In this document: piece by piece, positions 6,359 to 12,818 of the stretch
How positions within the stretch are numbered: position 1 is the stretch's first letter
Layout: each line of letters starts with the position of its first letter
Virus record (IMG/VR): IMGVR_UViG_3300024258_000063
Location: 1 to 35,016 of that record
DNA from: a virus
Length of the DNA: 35,016 bases
Strand: one strand, 5' to 3'
Program-made: the position numbers and the translations under genes
The notes under the pieces: generated by a model
Told to the model about the DNA's origin: nothing
The model's database searches: none
The model's input: only the letters and a program-made list of their open reading frames with translations

Positions 6359-6754
6359 CTACTTTTTAGTGTTAAAATGGGTTATCATATCCTCACGCAT
6401 TTTCCTACCCGCGATAGCTATTTGCCTGGATAAGCTATCCTTCTCAAACTGCGACAACCGATCAGCATTGGTTGATATGCTGTCAGTCTGCCATTCATAA
6501 TTACGTGTCATCGGTGTTTCTATGGGGCTGATATTGTAGATAACGTCTGTTAAATCTTCTTTTTTACTCCTGAATACGGTTGACATGTATCCTTTCTCAA
6601 CACGCCCAGGATCAACCCCTATAATAGTTTCATAACAACCAGCACCCGTTTTAGCCTCTACAGCCTTTAAAGGATTCAAGCCAGCAGATACAGCCGCGAC
6701 ACCAGCCGTTCCTATACCCAACTTCTTTAGAAAACTACGCCTGTTAAGTTCCAT
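6359..6754 (-). CDS. Tat-signal protein carrying a shortened SU10-like capsid motif
   Basis: A 131-residue protein with a strong AAGGAG ribosome site 8 nt before its ATG. Residues 1-34 are a textbook twin-arginine export signal: NRRSFLKKLG, a hydrophobic Ala/Gly helix, and a VEA-type cleavage site. Residues about 57-95 (YMSTVFRSKKEDLTDVIYN, ISPIETPM, YEWQTDSIST) resemble the N-terminal arm of SU10-type major capsid proteins, where EDLxDVIYNISPTETPF is followed about 15 residues later by xEWQTDxL. Here the linker between TPM and YEWQTD is cut to about three residues. Residues 96-131 are helical and unrecognised. Both parts are in one frame with no sign of disruption. It lies alone between two structured gaps. 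Confidence 0.65.
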   Translation of the reverse strand: MELNRRSFLKKLGIGTAGVAAVSAGLNPLKAVEAKTGAGCYETIIGVDPGRVEKGYMSTVFRSKKEDLTDVIYNISPIETPMTRNYEWQTDSISTNADRLSQFEKDSLSRQIAIAGRKMREDMITHFNTKK

Positions 6755-6780
6755 TTGATTATCTCCTTAATTTGAAAGTA

Positions 6781-7042
6781 GGCCACGGGGAGTGTGTTAG
6801 CTCCCCGATAGACATGGCCCTTTTGGGCTAGTGCATCCGACCCTGCTGCCCCAGGTTATTAGCAAACCACCGGATGCTGTGGTATTTGAATTTAAGGCAA
6901 GGGGGCTGTGCCAACTCCCATCATCAGCTATAAGCACATTCAGCATCATAGCCTAGTACCTGACTCTCGCCCACCGATTCAGGGCCAACCCCCCTACCAA
7001 CCGTTTGTTCCCTCTTGCTTAATGCTGAAAGTCTACAAACGG
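6781..7042 (-). ncRNA. Candidate structured RNA upstream of the Tat-signal gene
   Basis: The minus-strand transcript of this gene-free stretch can form many stems, given here in plus coordinates: 7001-7008 with 7035-7042 (8 bp); 6989-6998 with 6896-6905 (10 bp including wobbles) closing a domain of about 100 nt; 6833-6839 with 6871-6877 (7 bp) enclosing two 4-bp arms; 6817-6820 with 6825-6828; and 6786-6792 with 6801-6807 (7 bp), itself flanked by GGCCA/TGGCC. This resembles a regulatory or processed RNA, or a long structured 5' leader. It is not a recognised tRNA or named RNA family. Confidence 0.45.
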
Positions 7043-7443
7043 CTTTTGAGCTTGTAATTTGCTATATCTAATTTGCGCCTATCATCTTCAAGTTCACACG
7101 TTAGCTGTTTGAGTTTTTCGTTTTCTTCTTCAAGCTCATCCCTTCGCATTGGCATAGAAACAAAAGCTCCCATGTCTTGATTTGCCTGTTCCTTCAAACT
7201 CTCAACTTCTCTTTCAAATTCTTTATACTTTTCAAAGCAATACCGCCCCCTTAGTAGGTCGTTGCTAAATTTATAAGAAGATGCAGATTGTTTTTCTAAT
7301 AGGACTTCTTCCTTCAAACTCTCAATAGTGGCGATTAGGCTGTCAAACTCTTTTCTTTTAAGCACCACCTGTTTCACATACTTAGCAAGGTCTGTTTTCA
7401 GTCCTGCAAACTCCTCATCCGTCAGCACAAGTTTTTCATTCAT
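7033..7443 (-). CDS. Coiled-coil protein of unknown function
   Basis: A 136-residue protein that is almost wholly predicted helix with heptad patterning. One coiled coil spans about residues 10-60 (LKTDLAKYVKQVVLKRKEF, then IESLKEEVLLEK) and another about 70-135 (FEREVESLKEQANQ, then RDELEEENEKLKQL). A GAGG ribosome site precedes the ATG, which overlaps the upstream stop as ATGA. No enzymatic motif is visible. It is the last gene of the long leftward replication operon. Confidence 0.7.
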   Translation of the reverse strand: MNEKLVLTDEEFAGLKTDLAKYVKQVVLKRKEFDSLIATIESLKEEVLLEKQSASSYKFSNDLLRGRYCFEKYKEFEREVESLKEQANQDMGAFVSMPMRRDELEEENEKLKQLTCELEDDRRKLDIANYKLKSRL

Positions 7444-7835
7444 TTCTTTTCCTCAAGTTGATATTTGAAGTGCCATTTATCACGCCATATAGTTTTGGTT
7501 TCTGTCAATGAAAGAATAGTGCCTACTTCTTCGGGTGTCTGTCTCTCAATCACCTCAATCCCAATTACCGTGTAAACTTTTGCCCGCTCCTCCCCTCTAA
7601 ACAACTCATCACCGAGTTTGAATTTTGGCGGAACAAGCCTGTATGCACCAGTCTTTCCCTTATACGGGAAGTCGTGGACATAAAGCGTAAAATGGCCTTC
7701 CGTTGCCTTAGCAATATATTTTTCTTTATTGTTAAATTTTGGTGATACTTTGAGGTACGCAGGCCCCACCTTCTCAAAATGATAAGGCTTGCCACCTTCC
7801 CAAACTGGCTCAAAGTTTTCTATATGAACTTTCAT
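7440..7835 (-). CDS. Unknown 131-aa protein
   Basis: A 131-residue protein (MKVHIENFEPVWEGGKPYHF...) rich in Lys, Tyr and aromatic beta-type segments, ending WHFKYQLEEKK. The ATG at 7835 shares a base with the upstream stop (TGATG). A GTG one codon earlier is the alternative start. No family is recognised; composition suggests a soluble beta-rich fold. Confidence 0.65.
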   Translation of the reverse strand: MKVHIENFEPVWEGGKPYHFEKVGPAYLKVSPKFNNKEKYIAKATEGHFTLYVHDFPYKGKTGAYRLVPPKFKLGDELFRGEERAKVYTVIGIEVIERQTPEEVGTILSLTETKTIWRDKWHFKYQLEEKK

Positions 7836-8188
7836 CACTCACCGCCTTCCATACTCATAAAAACAGCTTCATAAAATGCTTCTTCTAAGTCTTTATGCTT
7901 AACAGCAAAGGGCGTGTTAGAGTCAATCATAATATCGACAGTAACTCCGTAAACATCTCCAAGCTCCCCATGCCTGAACCAGTGAATACTAAATTCTAAA
8001 TTTCTCTTTACAACTTCATTTTTAACCGCCATAAATCCTGCGGGGGAATTGAAGAAGTCTGTTAGCTCATCAACACACATTGGCTGACCATAAGGATTTT
8101 TCCATGCGGTATGTAATAACTCAAACCCACAGAAACCAGCCAACCATTCTGCTTGCTCTTGCTCTGACATTTGTTTCCAGTTATTCAT
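7835..8188 (-). CDS. Unknown 117-aa protein, possibly ABA-sandwich type
   Basis: A 117-residue protein starting MNNWKQMSEQEQAEWLAGF. The middle (GFMAVKNEVVKRNLEFSIHWF), a central strand pair (VYGVTVDIMIDS) and a final helix (LEEAFYEAVFMSMEGGE) resemble the helix-strand-helix layout of small phage ABA-sandwich proteins, whose function is unknown. The match is by layout only. It shares ATGA overlaps with neighbours and an AGGA ribosome site. Confidence 0.6.
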   Translation of the reverse strand: MNNWKQMSEQEQAEWLAGFCGFELLHTAWKNPYGQPMCVDELTDFFNSPAGFMAVKNEVVKRNLEFSIHWFRHGELGDVYGVTVDIMIDSNTPFAVKHKDLEEAFYEAVFMSMEGGE

Positions 8189-8472
8189 TTGTTGCCATCC
8201 TTTTCTGTTAGTTCAGGGAAGCAGTCAGGGCAACCGTTTTTGTAACATTCGGTGTCTTTATCTTCTATTTTTGGAGGCTCCGGTAAAGGTTGCCAGTGGG
8301 TGGGTAGTAGAAAATCTTGGCCTTGTGAATTAAATCTGCTCCATCCATAGGTGGTTTTAGCAAGGCTATGTTCACCCCATGATGCTTGCCAGCTTATTCT
8401 CCATGTCGATTTTCCAACAATTACATAACTTCCATCCTTTGGTGCTGTCTCAATCGGTTGCCAATTATTCAT
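8185..8472 (-). CDS. DUF551-like protein
   Basis: A 95-residue protein with the DUF551 pattern: WQPIETAPKDGSYVIVG at residues 4-20, aromatic strands in the middle, then THWQPLPEPPK at about 58-68. A C-terminal extension holds cysteines (ECYKNGCPDCFPEL) that could bind zinc. DUF551 proteins are widespread in phages and prophages; their function is unknown. GGAG ribosome site 7 nt upstream and ATGA overlaps at both ends. Confidence 0.8.
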   Translation of the reverse strand: MNNWQPIETAPKDGSYVIVGKSTWRISWQASWGEHSLAKTTYGWSRFNSQGQDFLLPTHWQPLPEPPKIEDKDTECYKNGCPDCFPELTEKDGNK

Positions 8473-8810
8473 CTGGTATCTCCATCGTTCAGGTTTCCTG
8501 AAGGAGCCAAATCAGGGATTTGGAGGTATGCCAAGGCACAGGCTTTGATGTGACCGTGTTGCACCGAGTGATAAACCTCTGTGTGTCCGATTCCTGCAAT
8601 TTCGTCAAACTGAAATCGTCCATAGTTCCAAGTTGGCAACCACCCTCTCCGTTCAGCATCTTCAACCATCAGACCGAATGTGGGCCAATCGTAGAAACTA
8701 TTAGCTCCTTCAATAAAACCGTCTTTTGAGAAGTGTAACTCATCACCACACTCAACAAATTCACCGCCTAACTTCTTAGCAACCTTTTCAGCAAGTTCTT
8801 TGTCATTCAT
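8469..8810 (-). CDS. Unknown 113-aa protein, possibly ABA-sandwich type
   Basis: A 113-residue protein beginning MNDKELAEKVAKKLGGEF, with DWPTFGLMVEDAERRGWLP in the middle and HIKACALAYLQI near the end. The N-terminal ELAEKVAKKLG helix, mid-protein WPTFG element and C-terminal Ala-rich helix are typical of small phage proteins of the ABA-sandwich kind. That assignment is inference from layout. GAGG ribosome site and 8-nt overlap with the upstream gene. Confidence 0.6.
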   Translation of the reverse strand: MNDKELAEKVAKKLGGEFVECGDELHFSKDGFIEGANSFYDWPTFGLMVEDAERRGWLPTWNYGRFQFDEIAGIGHTEVYHSVQHGHIKACALAYLQIPDLAPSGNLNDGDTR

Positions 8811-9180
8811 CAGTCACCTCAATCCCCAAAGCCTTTAATCCCGCTGTGAGTTGGACTATGGCTTTTGTTTGAGATAAATTCCCATACATTATTTTAGCTT
8901 TTCGACTTTCACCACCAACCATCGTACACATTCTGCAAATGATATTTTTATTGCCAACCTCATATACAAAGTGGGCGTAGTCTATCCCTTTCTTCCACAA
9001 CTCAGGCCACAGCCATTCCTCTTGAAGATCAAGGGATTTGCGGAGGGGAGGTAATTCTCTTTGATATTCCATATTTTCATCATGCCAGCCCTTGAATGAT
9101 TGCCCTAAATCAGCAATATGACACCATTTCCACCCCTTAACCTTAGTAAAGAATAATTCATCTAGTTTTTCAGGATTCAT
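8803..9180 (-). CDS. Unknown 125-aa protein, possibly ABA-sandwich type
   Basis: A 125-residue protein beginning MNPEKLDELFFTKVKGWKW, reminiscent of the LDxLVAEKVMGW opening of BC1872/ABA-sandwich phage proteins. It ends with a helix TKAIVQLTAGLKALGIEVTDE like the final helix of that fold. The middle contains a C-x2-C pair (IICRMCTMV). AAGGAG ribosome site. Function unknown. Confidence 0.65.
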   Translation of the reverse strand: MNPEKLDELFFTKVKGWKWCHIADLGQSFKGWHDENMEYQRELPPLRKSLDLQEEWLWPELWKKGIDYAHFVYEVGNKNIICRMCTMVGGESRKAKIMYGNLSQTKAIVQLTAGLKALGIEVTDE

Positions 9181-9353
9181 TTTGTCTCCTTGTAGTCTGG
9201 TAGTCTACGCCTCATACAGCCTGCCCGTTCCAGTTGAGGATAATCCAGATGAGCTTGAAGCATTGCAGTCTTGCAGTCCGGCATGGTTCTATGCTTAGAG
9301 GTTATTGTAGACCCATCAATCATAACGAGCCAAAGTATTACAAGAAATTCCAT
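9177..9353 (-). CDS. Small protein with hydrophobic N-terminus
   Basis: A 58-residue protein (MEFLVILWLVMIDGS...) with a hydrophobic N-terminal segment suggesting a signal or membrane anchor, then a polar part with two cysteines (MPDCKTAML, AGCMRRRL). A TTG at 9362 overlapping the upstream stop is an alternative start; neither has a clear ribosome site. The ATGA overlap at the 3' end supports its reality. Family unknown. Confidence 0.55.
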   Translation of the reverse strand: MEFLVILWLVMIDGSTITSKHRTMPDCKTAMLQAHLDYPQLERAGCMRRRLPDYKETK

Positions 9354-9358
9354 TTCAG

Positions 9359-9586
9359 TCAATGATTAATTGATTCGTCCATATCACCTGGCTGTACGCG
9401 GCAGATATGTAAAGCCATATCAAACCCGTTGTCAGCTTCACTAATATAGGCATGACCAGCCTTTTCCGCAAGGCCAAAAGAGATATAAGTTACAACTTCA
9501 CCCAGACCGTTCATAATAGGGCGTTTGTCGTAAGCACCAGCTTGAGATATTACCGGCACGTACAGGTCAAATTCAAGTTCATTCAT
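9359..9586 (-). CDS. Unknown 75-aa protein
   Basis: A 75-residue protein beginning MNELEFDLYVPVISQAGAYD. The start at 9586 is chosen because an AGGAGG ribosome site lies exactly 6 nt before it; the frame is open two codons further to a TTG. It overlaps the upstream gene by 8 nt. No family is recognised. Confidence 0.6.
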   Translation of the reverse strand: MNELEFDLYVPVISQAGAYDKRPIMNGLGEVVTYISFGLAEKAGHAYISEADNGFDMALHICRVQPGDMDESINH

Positions 9587-9911
9587 TGTCAACCTCCTGT
9601 TTAATTTTTAATGCGTAGCAGGGGGCGGTTGGGTCTTTTCGTCTAGTTTTTAATTCCTCGAACCCCAGCACTAGAGCCTTATTAAGATCATCAAAGTGTA
9701 TTGAAATAAATCCATTTTGGGGCATATATGGGTCTGGGTTACCATGTTGGCAACAACAACCATATGTTCTAACTCCCCCCAGCCACAGTTGTTTAATTTG
9801 TGGAACAAGACATTTATCAATTTTGACTTCCTTGGGATTTGGGGTCGTATCTTTGACAATCCAGGTCGCGTATGGGACACTAAGAATTTCATACTCGCCC
9901 CGCTTACACAT
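9579..9911 (-). CDS. Conserved phage protein with Cys-rich motif
   Basis: A 110-residue protein starting MCKRGEYEILSVPY. The frame is open back to an ATG at 9938, but only the ATG at 9911 has a GGAGG site at usable distance. That start also matches the MCxRGxT opening I remember for this phage family. A central block (IDKCLVPQIKQLWLGGVRT, then YGCCCQHGNPDPY) corresponds to the IDxCIAPLVxAL...GSCCGHG signature of the family. The cysteines and histidine suggest metal binding, but the function is not known to me. It overlaps its upstream neighbour by 8 nt. Confidence 0.75.
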   Translation of the reverse strand: MCKRGEYEILSVPYATWIVKDTTPNPKEVKIDKCLVPQIKQLWLGGVRTYGCCCQHGNPDPYMPQNGFISIHFDDLNKALVLGFEELKTRRKDPTAPCYALKIKQEVDNE

Positions 9912-10083
9912 CCTGCATATCCTCCATTTCTGTTTCATCCATTAATTTTGAACCGCCACCTGTCATCATATCCATTGACTCAACAACTTCAATCCACCTG
10001 TTTAATAATTGAGTGTGTTGATCTTCGGTAATACTTGTTCCGTCATTATTAAAAACAAAGTGATCAAATTTAATTCCCTTCAT
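9904..10083 (-). CDS. Unknown 59-aa acidic protein
   Basis: A 59-residue protein (MKGIKFDHFVFNNDGTSIT...) ending in an acidic Met-rich tail (METEMEDM region). It overlaps both neighbours (14 nt upstream, 8 nt downstream) and fills what would otherwise be a gap in a tightly packed operon. No motif is recognised. Confidence 0.5.
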   Translation of the reverse strand: MKGIKFDHFVFNNDGTSITEDQHTQLLNRWIEVVESMDMMTGGGSKLMDETEMEDMQDV

Positions 10084-10402
10084 TTTTCATTTTCTCCACT
10101 TTACGCTCAAGTTCAATCATCTGTGCCTGTAGCATACCCACCGTGTTCAATAACTGTTTGAGAATGACATCCAGATGCAACCTAACAGGCCATTGTTGCC
10201 AGTCTGGTTGGTTAGCCTCTATAATCCTTTGCATGGACATATCGCCCTGTGTGTGGATATAGTCTGCGGATTTGCCCAACACATACTGCATATCAACCTG
10301 TGCTGGTACTTCTCCCAGCCGCTTGTCCGTTAAACCATCCTCTATTGCCTTAATGTCTTCCGGTGAAGGGTCAGGTTCAAGTTTGTAAATATCATCGTTC
10401 AT
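10070..10402 (-). CDS. Unknown 110-aa protein with C-terminal coiled coil
   Basis: A 110-residue protein with an acidic N-terminus (MNDDIYKLEPDPSPEDIKAI) and a helical C-terminal half ending in a heptad-patterned region (LLNTVGMLQAQMIELERKVE). AGGAG ribosome site, ATGA overlap with the GIY-YIG gene. It probably oligomerises; its role is unknown. Confidence 0.6.
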   Translation of the reverse strand: MNDDIYKLEPDPSPEDIKAIEDGLTDKRLGEVPAQVDMQYVLGKSADYIHTQGDMSMQRIIEANQPDWQQWPVRLHLDVILKQLLNTVGMLQAQMIELERKVEKMKNEGN

Positions 10403-10794
10403 TTATTTTCTCCTGATGTGTTACCGTTGTATTTTGGGTTGAACTTTTTAATATAGTAATTCTCTAACTCTATCAGGGATTTGTGTGTACCGGCATACCG
10501 TAACAATGTAACCCTGTCAAATATTTTGAATACTCTTTTCTTAGGGCGTTTGTGGTCTACCCAAGTTTGTCCTTTTTTCCGACCCTTCTGCCCAGGTAGT
10601 ACAAGTTTTCCATCAAGCCCTATATGTCTAGGAATCCCATACTTGTGGGTTGTTACACGGTTGACCATGTGGATTGACTTCCCAACATAAACACACACAC
10701 CATCATCCCAAAAAAAATATATCCCCTGACCGTCCACCTCGTCTACTGTAATTGACAAATCAAATAATTCTTTGTGACTTTTGTGTGGTGTCAT
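10399..10794 (-). CDS. GIY-YIG endonuclease
   Basis: A 131-residue protein carrying the GIY-YIG nuclease motif: Gly24-Ile25-Tyr26, Tyr36-Val37-Gly38 with KS, Arg46, and a downstream Glu in KSLIELENYYIKKFNPKYN. These are the catalytic tyrosine, arginine and metal-binding glutamate positions of the family. The domain fills almost the whole protein; the basic middle (GQKGRKKGQTW, HKRPKKRVFK) may bind DNA. Its start overlaps the helicase stop as ATGA. A stand-alone phage GIY-YIG protein could be a homing or host-DNA-degrading nuclease, or a branch-cutting helper of replication. Confidence 0.85.
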   Translation of the reverse strand: MTPHKSHKELFDLSITVDEVDGQGIYFFWDDGVCVYVGKSIHMVNRVTTHKYGIPRHIGLDGKLVLPGQKGRKKGQTWVDHKRPKKRVFKIFDRVTLLRYAGTHKSLIELENYYIKKFNPKYNGNTSGENK

Positions 10795-12050
10795 AGCTCA
10801 GTAATTCGCTGGGTTTTTCGGTTAAAATTCATTGGGATAGGCTGTACTATTGCTCCACCCCTGTTCTTAAATATCTTAAGATGCGTAGTCCCAGCTTTAC
10901 TCTCGTACAAACCACAGGCAACGTGCGCCTTGTGGACAAGCTGCATTGAATCAGCAACAGTTTGCATACTTGGTGGTCCATCGTAACCATCTCTATTAAG
11001 TTGCGCAAGGATGACGGATTTAATGTCAAGTCTGCTACACGCTCCTTTAATTCGTTGAACCCAGTTCCCGTATAACGCATAAGTGTTGAGTGTGTGTTCG
11101 TCATCTTTCTTAGACACCTCTCCTATATAGTCAATAAATACGCACTTAATACCATGTTGAGCATGATACTGGTGAATAAGATTAATCGTGTTGTCAATAG
11201 TTTTTTCTTCACAGCCAGTAACGTGTAGTTTGCTGTCCGAAAGTGCGGCACTAGCGTTGGAAACATTATTATGTTCGTCTTCACTTGTTTCACCTAGTTG
11301 AATGTTATCAAGTAATGTGTCCGATCCAGATGCCAGCATCCTCTCAAGTAACTCATCCTCACCCATCTCAAAGTTTATGTACAGGCAAGGGATACGTTGC
11401 TTTACACCTATGTTCCAAGCCCATTGTAACCCCAGTGCGGTCTTGCCAAATCCAGACGGGGCAGTTATGAGATTAACAATCTTCAAGCCTTTCACCACAT
11501 TGTCAAAGATCGGGAACAGCGTTCTAATTCCATGTATTCCAGGGTTGTTCCTTTTGTCCTGTATGGTGTTACAGATTTCCCCGATGTCGGTGGGGCTGTA
11601 TGTATCGTCACTTCCCATATTGAACTTTTCCAGTACCGCATCTGTTCTGGATCGTAGGAATGAATCTGCCTCTTGAAAATCCTCAAGTTGAGCCGCATGT
11701 TGAGAAAAGGCAACGCCAAGCTGATAGATTTCCCTGGCATACGCGTGTTCGCGAACTTTTTTAGCCCAGTGCGGGGCTGTGGTTCCTGTGATTGCATTGT
11801 CAAACAACCTCATCAATAAGATTTTACGGTCTTCACTCTCACCATCAGAGAATGTTACTTCTTCTATTTTCTCACCAGCCTGGGCCTTCTGCAACAGCTT
11901 GGTATATACCGCCCTGAAATCTTCGTTGAAGAAATAGGACGGGTCAACCTCTGAAGCTACACGGAAAATATAGTCTGGCCCAGCCATCAGGCTACAGACT
12001 AATTCCCGTTCCGCTTCCCGGTGATATGGTACACCGTCTAACTCTTTCAT
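10791..12050 (-). CDS. dnaB: DnaB-type replicative helicase
   Basis: A 419-residue hexameric-helicase protein. Residues 8-100 match the DnaB N-terminal helical domain (REAERELVCSLM, then DPSYFFNEDFRAVYTKLL). Residues 175-419 form the RecA-like motor with Walker A APSGFGKT (197-204), the ENFEMG-like INFEMGEDELLERM (225-238), Walker B VFIDYIG (304-310) and the LAQLNR glutamine motif (348-353). It would unwind the phage replication fork 5' to 3'. Length is close to the usual 400-470. It follows the loader-like gene with an ATGA overlap, as in many phage replication modules. Confidence 0.92.
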   Translation of the reverse strand: MKELDGVPYHREAERELVCSLMAGPDYIFRVASEVDPSYFFNEDFRAVYTKLLQKAQAGEKIEEVTFSDGESEDRKILLMRLFDNAITGTTAPHWAKKVREHAYAREIYQLGVAFSQHAAQLEDFQEADSFLRSRTDAVLEKFNMGSDDTYSPTDIGEICNTIQDKRNNPGIHGIRTLFPIFDNVVKGLKIVNLITAPSGFGKTALGLQWAWNIGVKQRIPCLYINFEMGEDELLERMLASGSDTLLDNIQLGETSEDEHNNVSNASAALSDSKLHVTGCEEKTIDNTINLIHQYHAQHGIKCVFIDYIGEVSKKDDEHTLNTYALYGNWVQRIKGACSRLDIKSVILAQLNRDGYDGPPSMQTVADSMQLVHKAHVACGLYESKAGTTHLKIFKNRGGAIVQPIPMNFNRKTQRITEL

Positions 12051-12523
12051 CGTTTACGCCTGTAGTTTTCTAGTGATTCCCCCTGCTTTTTGGTTTCCTG
12101 TTTCCGCATGTTATGGAAACGGTCAAAGTGTTTACGCAACTTCTTCGGGCTTTGGCAGTTAATGGTCCAGAACGGGTCTTGGTGAGCGTAGATAATAGCG
12201 TCACGTATGCTAACATGGCTCCGCTTATCAATCTCCCGCATCAGACGAACTTCCTTAGCCCACATATCCATATTAGGTTCAACAATATCATTTGTTGCCC
12301 GTATCGTGTCCAGTATGAACTTGGCTGTTTGCAAATCTTGGTCCGAGTATTTCGGCTTCGGTTTGGATTTTGGGACCACTGGGTTTTCCGTATTGTGGGC
12401 TTCCTTCTGTCCATTCTTCAGGTGTGCAATTTCCGTCCGGATCGCAACCATCTCCTGCAAAAGTTGGACTTGCATCTGGCTTATCATGTTTAATCGCTCG
12501 TCTCCCAAGTTCTTGCACGGCAT
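12047..12523 (-). CDS. Helicase-loader / replication-initiation-like protein
   Basis: A 158-residue protein. Residues about 68-150 (DLQTAKFILDTIRATND, then EVRLMREIDKRSHVSI, then FWTINCQSPKKLRKHFDRF) match the C-terminal region of phage O/DnaT-like proteins, where an MxxID-R segment is followed by a DPFWxxNIxSPxKLRxxF motif that contacts DNA or helicase. Immediate position before the DnaB-type helicase supports a loading role. The start at 12523 is chosen for its AGGAG site 7 nt upstream. This places the first 79 codons inside the previous gene in another frame. The N-terminus is linker-like (NTENPVVPKSKPKPK). Confidence 0.7.
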   Translation of the reverse strand: MPCKNLGDERLNMISQMQVQLLQEMVAIRTEIAHLKNGQKEAHNTENPVVPKSKPKPKYSDQDLQTAKFILDTIRATNDIVEPNMDMWAKEVRLMREIDKRSHVSIRDAIIYAHQDPFWTINCQSPKKLRKHFDRFHNMRKQETKKQGESLENYRRKR

Positions 12524-12818
12524 CCATTTTCTCCTTTTCTCTGTCAATAATCAACACAGCCATCATAGAATAGATAGCGTTGTCGAGGTACGCATCGCGC
12601 ACCGGCTCGTTAAGTAGTTTCTTGTTCCGGAAGAAGTTTTCAATCCTCTCCCACTTGTCCTGCATCCGGATAGTAACGCCAGCCAAAGGGGGAAGGTGTA
12701 ACCTTACACAACCCATAATGTTGGCTAGTGGGTCTTCCTTGGTGGCGTAGTCCGTGTTTTTCTTATCATGCATCTGCTGTATTTCTTTTAGTAGTTCATT
12801 GAATTTAACATTCCTCAT
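12288..12818 (-). CDS. DUF1599/DUF6378-like nucleotide-metabolism-type protein
   Basis: A 176-residue protein. Residues 1-90 contain the family pattern: KFNELLKEIQQMHDKKNTDYATKEDPLAN, RMQDKWERIENFF, and AYLDNAIYSMMAVLIIDRE. This all-helical fold is related to MazG-type nucleotide pyrophosphohydrolases and to a nucleotide-modification-associated domain. Conserved Glu/Asp positions that could bind metal are present, but activity is unproven. Residues about 95-176 are a low-complexity tail rich in Gly, Pro and Asp that overlaps the loader gene. The start at 12818 is chosen for its ATGA overlap; the frame is open to 12839. Confidence 0.75.
   Translation of the reverse strand: MRNVKFNELLKEIQQMHDKKNTDYATKEDPLANIMGCVRLHLPPLAGVTIRMQDKWERIENFFRNKKLLNEPVRDAYLDNAIYSMMAVLIIDREKEKMDAVQELGRRAIKHDKPDASPTFAGDGCDPDGNCTPEEWTEGSPQYGKPSGPKIQTEAEILGPRFANSQVHTGHDTGNK

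Noticed and set aside
6285-6360. tRNA-like segment with GGTTGCAAGTCC and GCTGG/CCAGC ends on the minus strand
   Set aside because: The T-loop consensus is wrong and no D arm or anticodon arm of proper size can be drawn.
6833-6877. Cloverleaf-like fold with a 7-bp closing stem
   Set aside because: At 45 nt it is too short for a tRNA, and it has only two weak 4-bp arms.
6797-6949. 50-codon minus-strand reading frame inside the structured gap
   Set aside because: No ribosome site, and the composition follows the stem-forming sequence rather than protein-like content.
9586-9592. TTGACA sequence on the minus strand at the start of the 75-aa gene
   Set aside because: It is part of the coding overlap between two genes, and no -10 element follows at the proper spacing.
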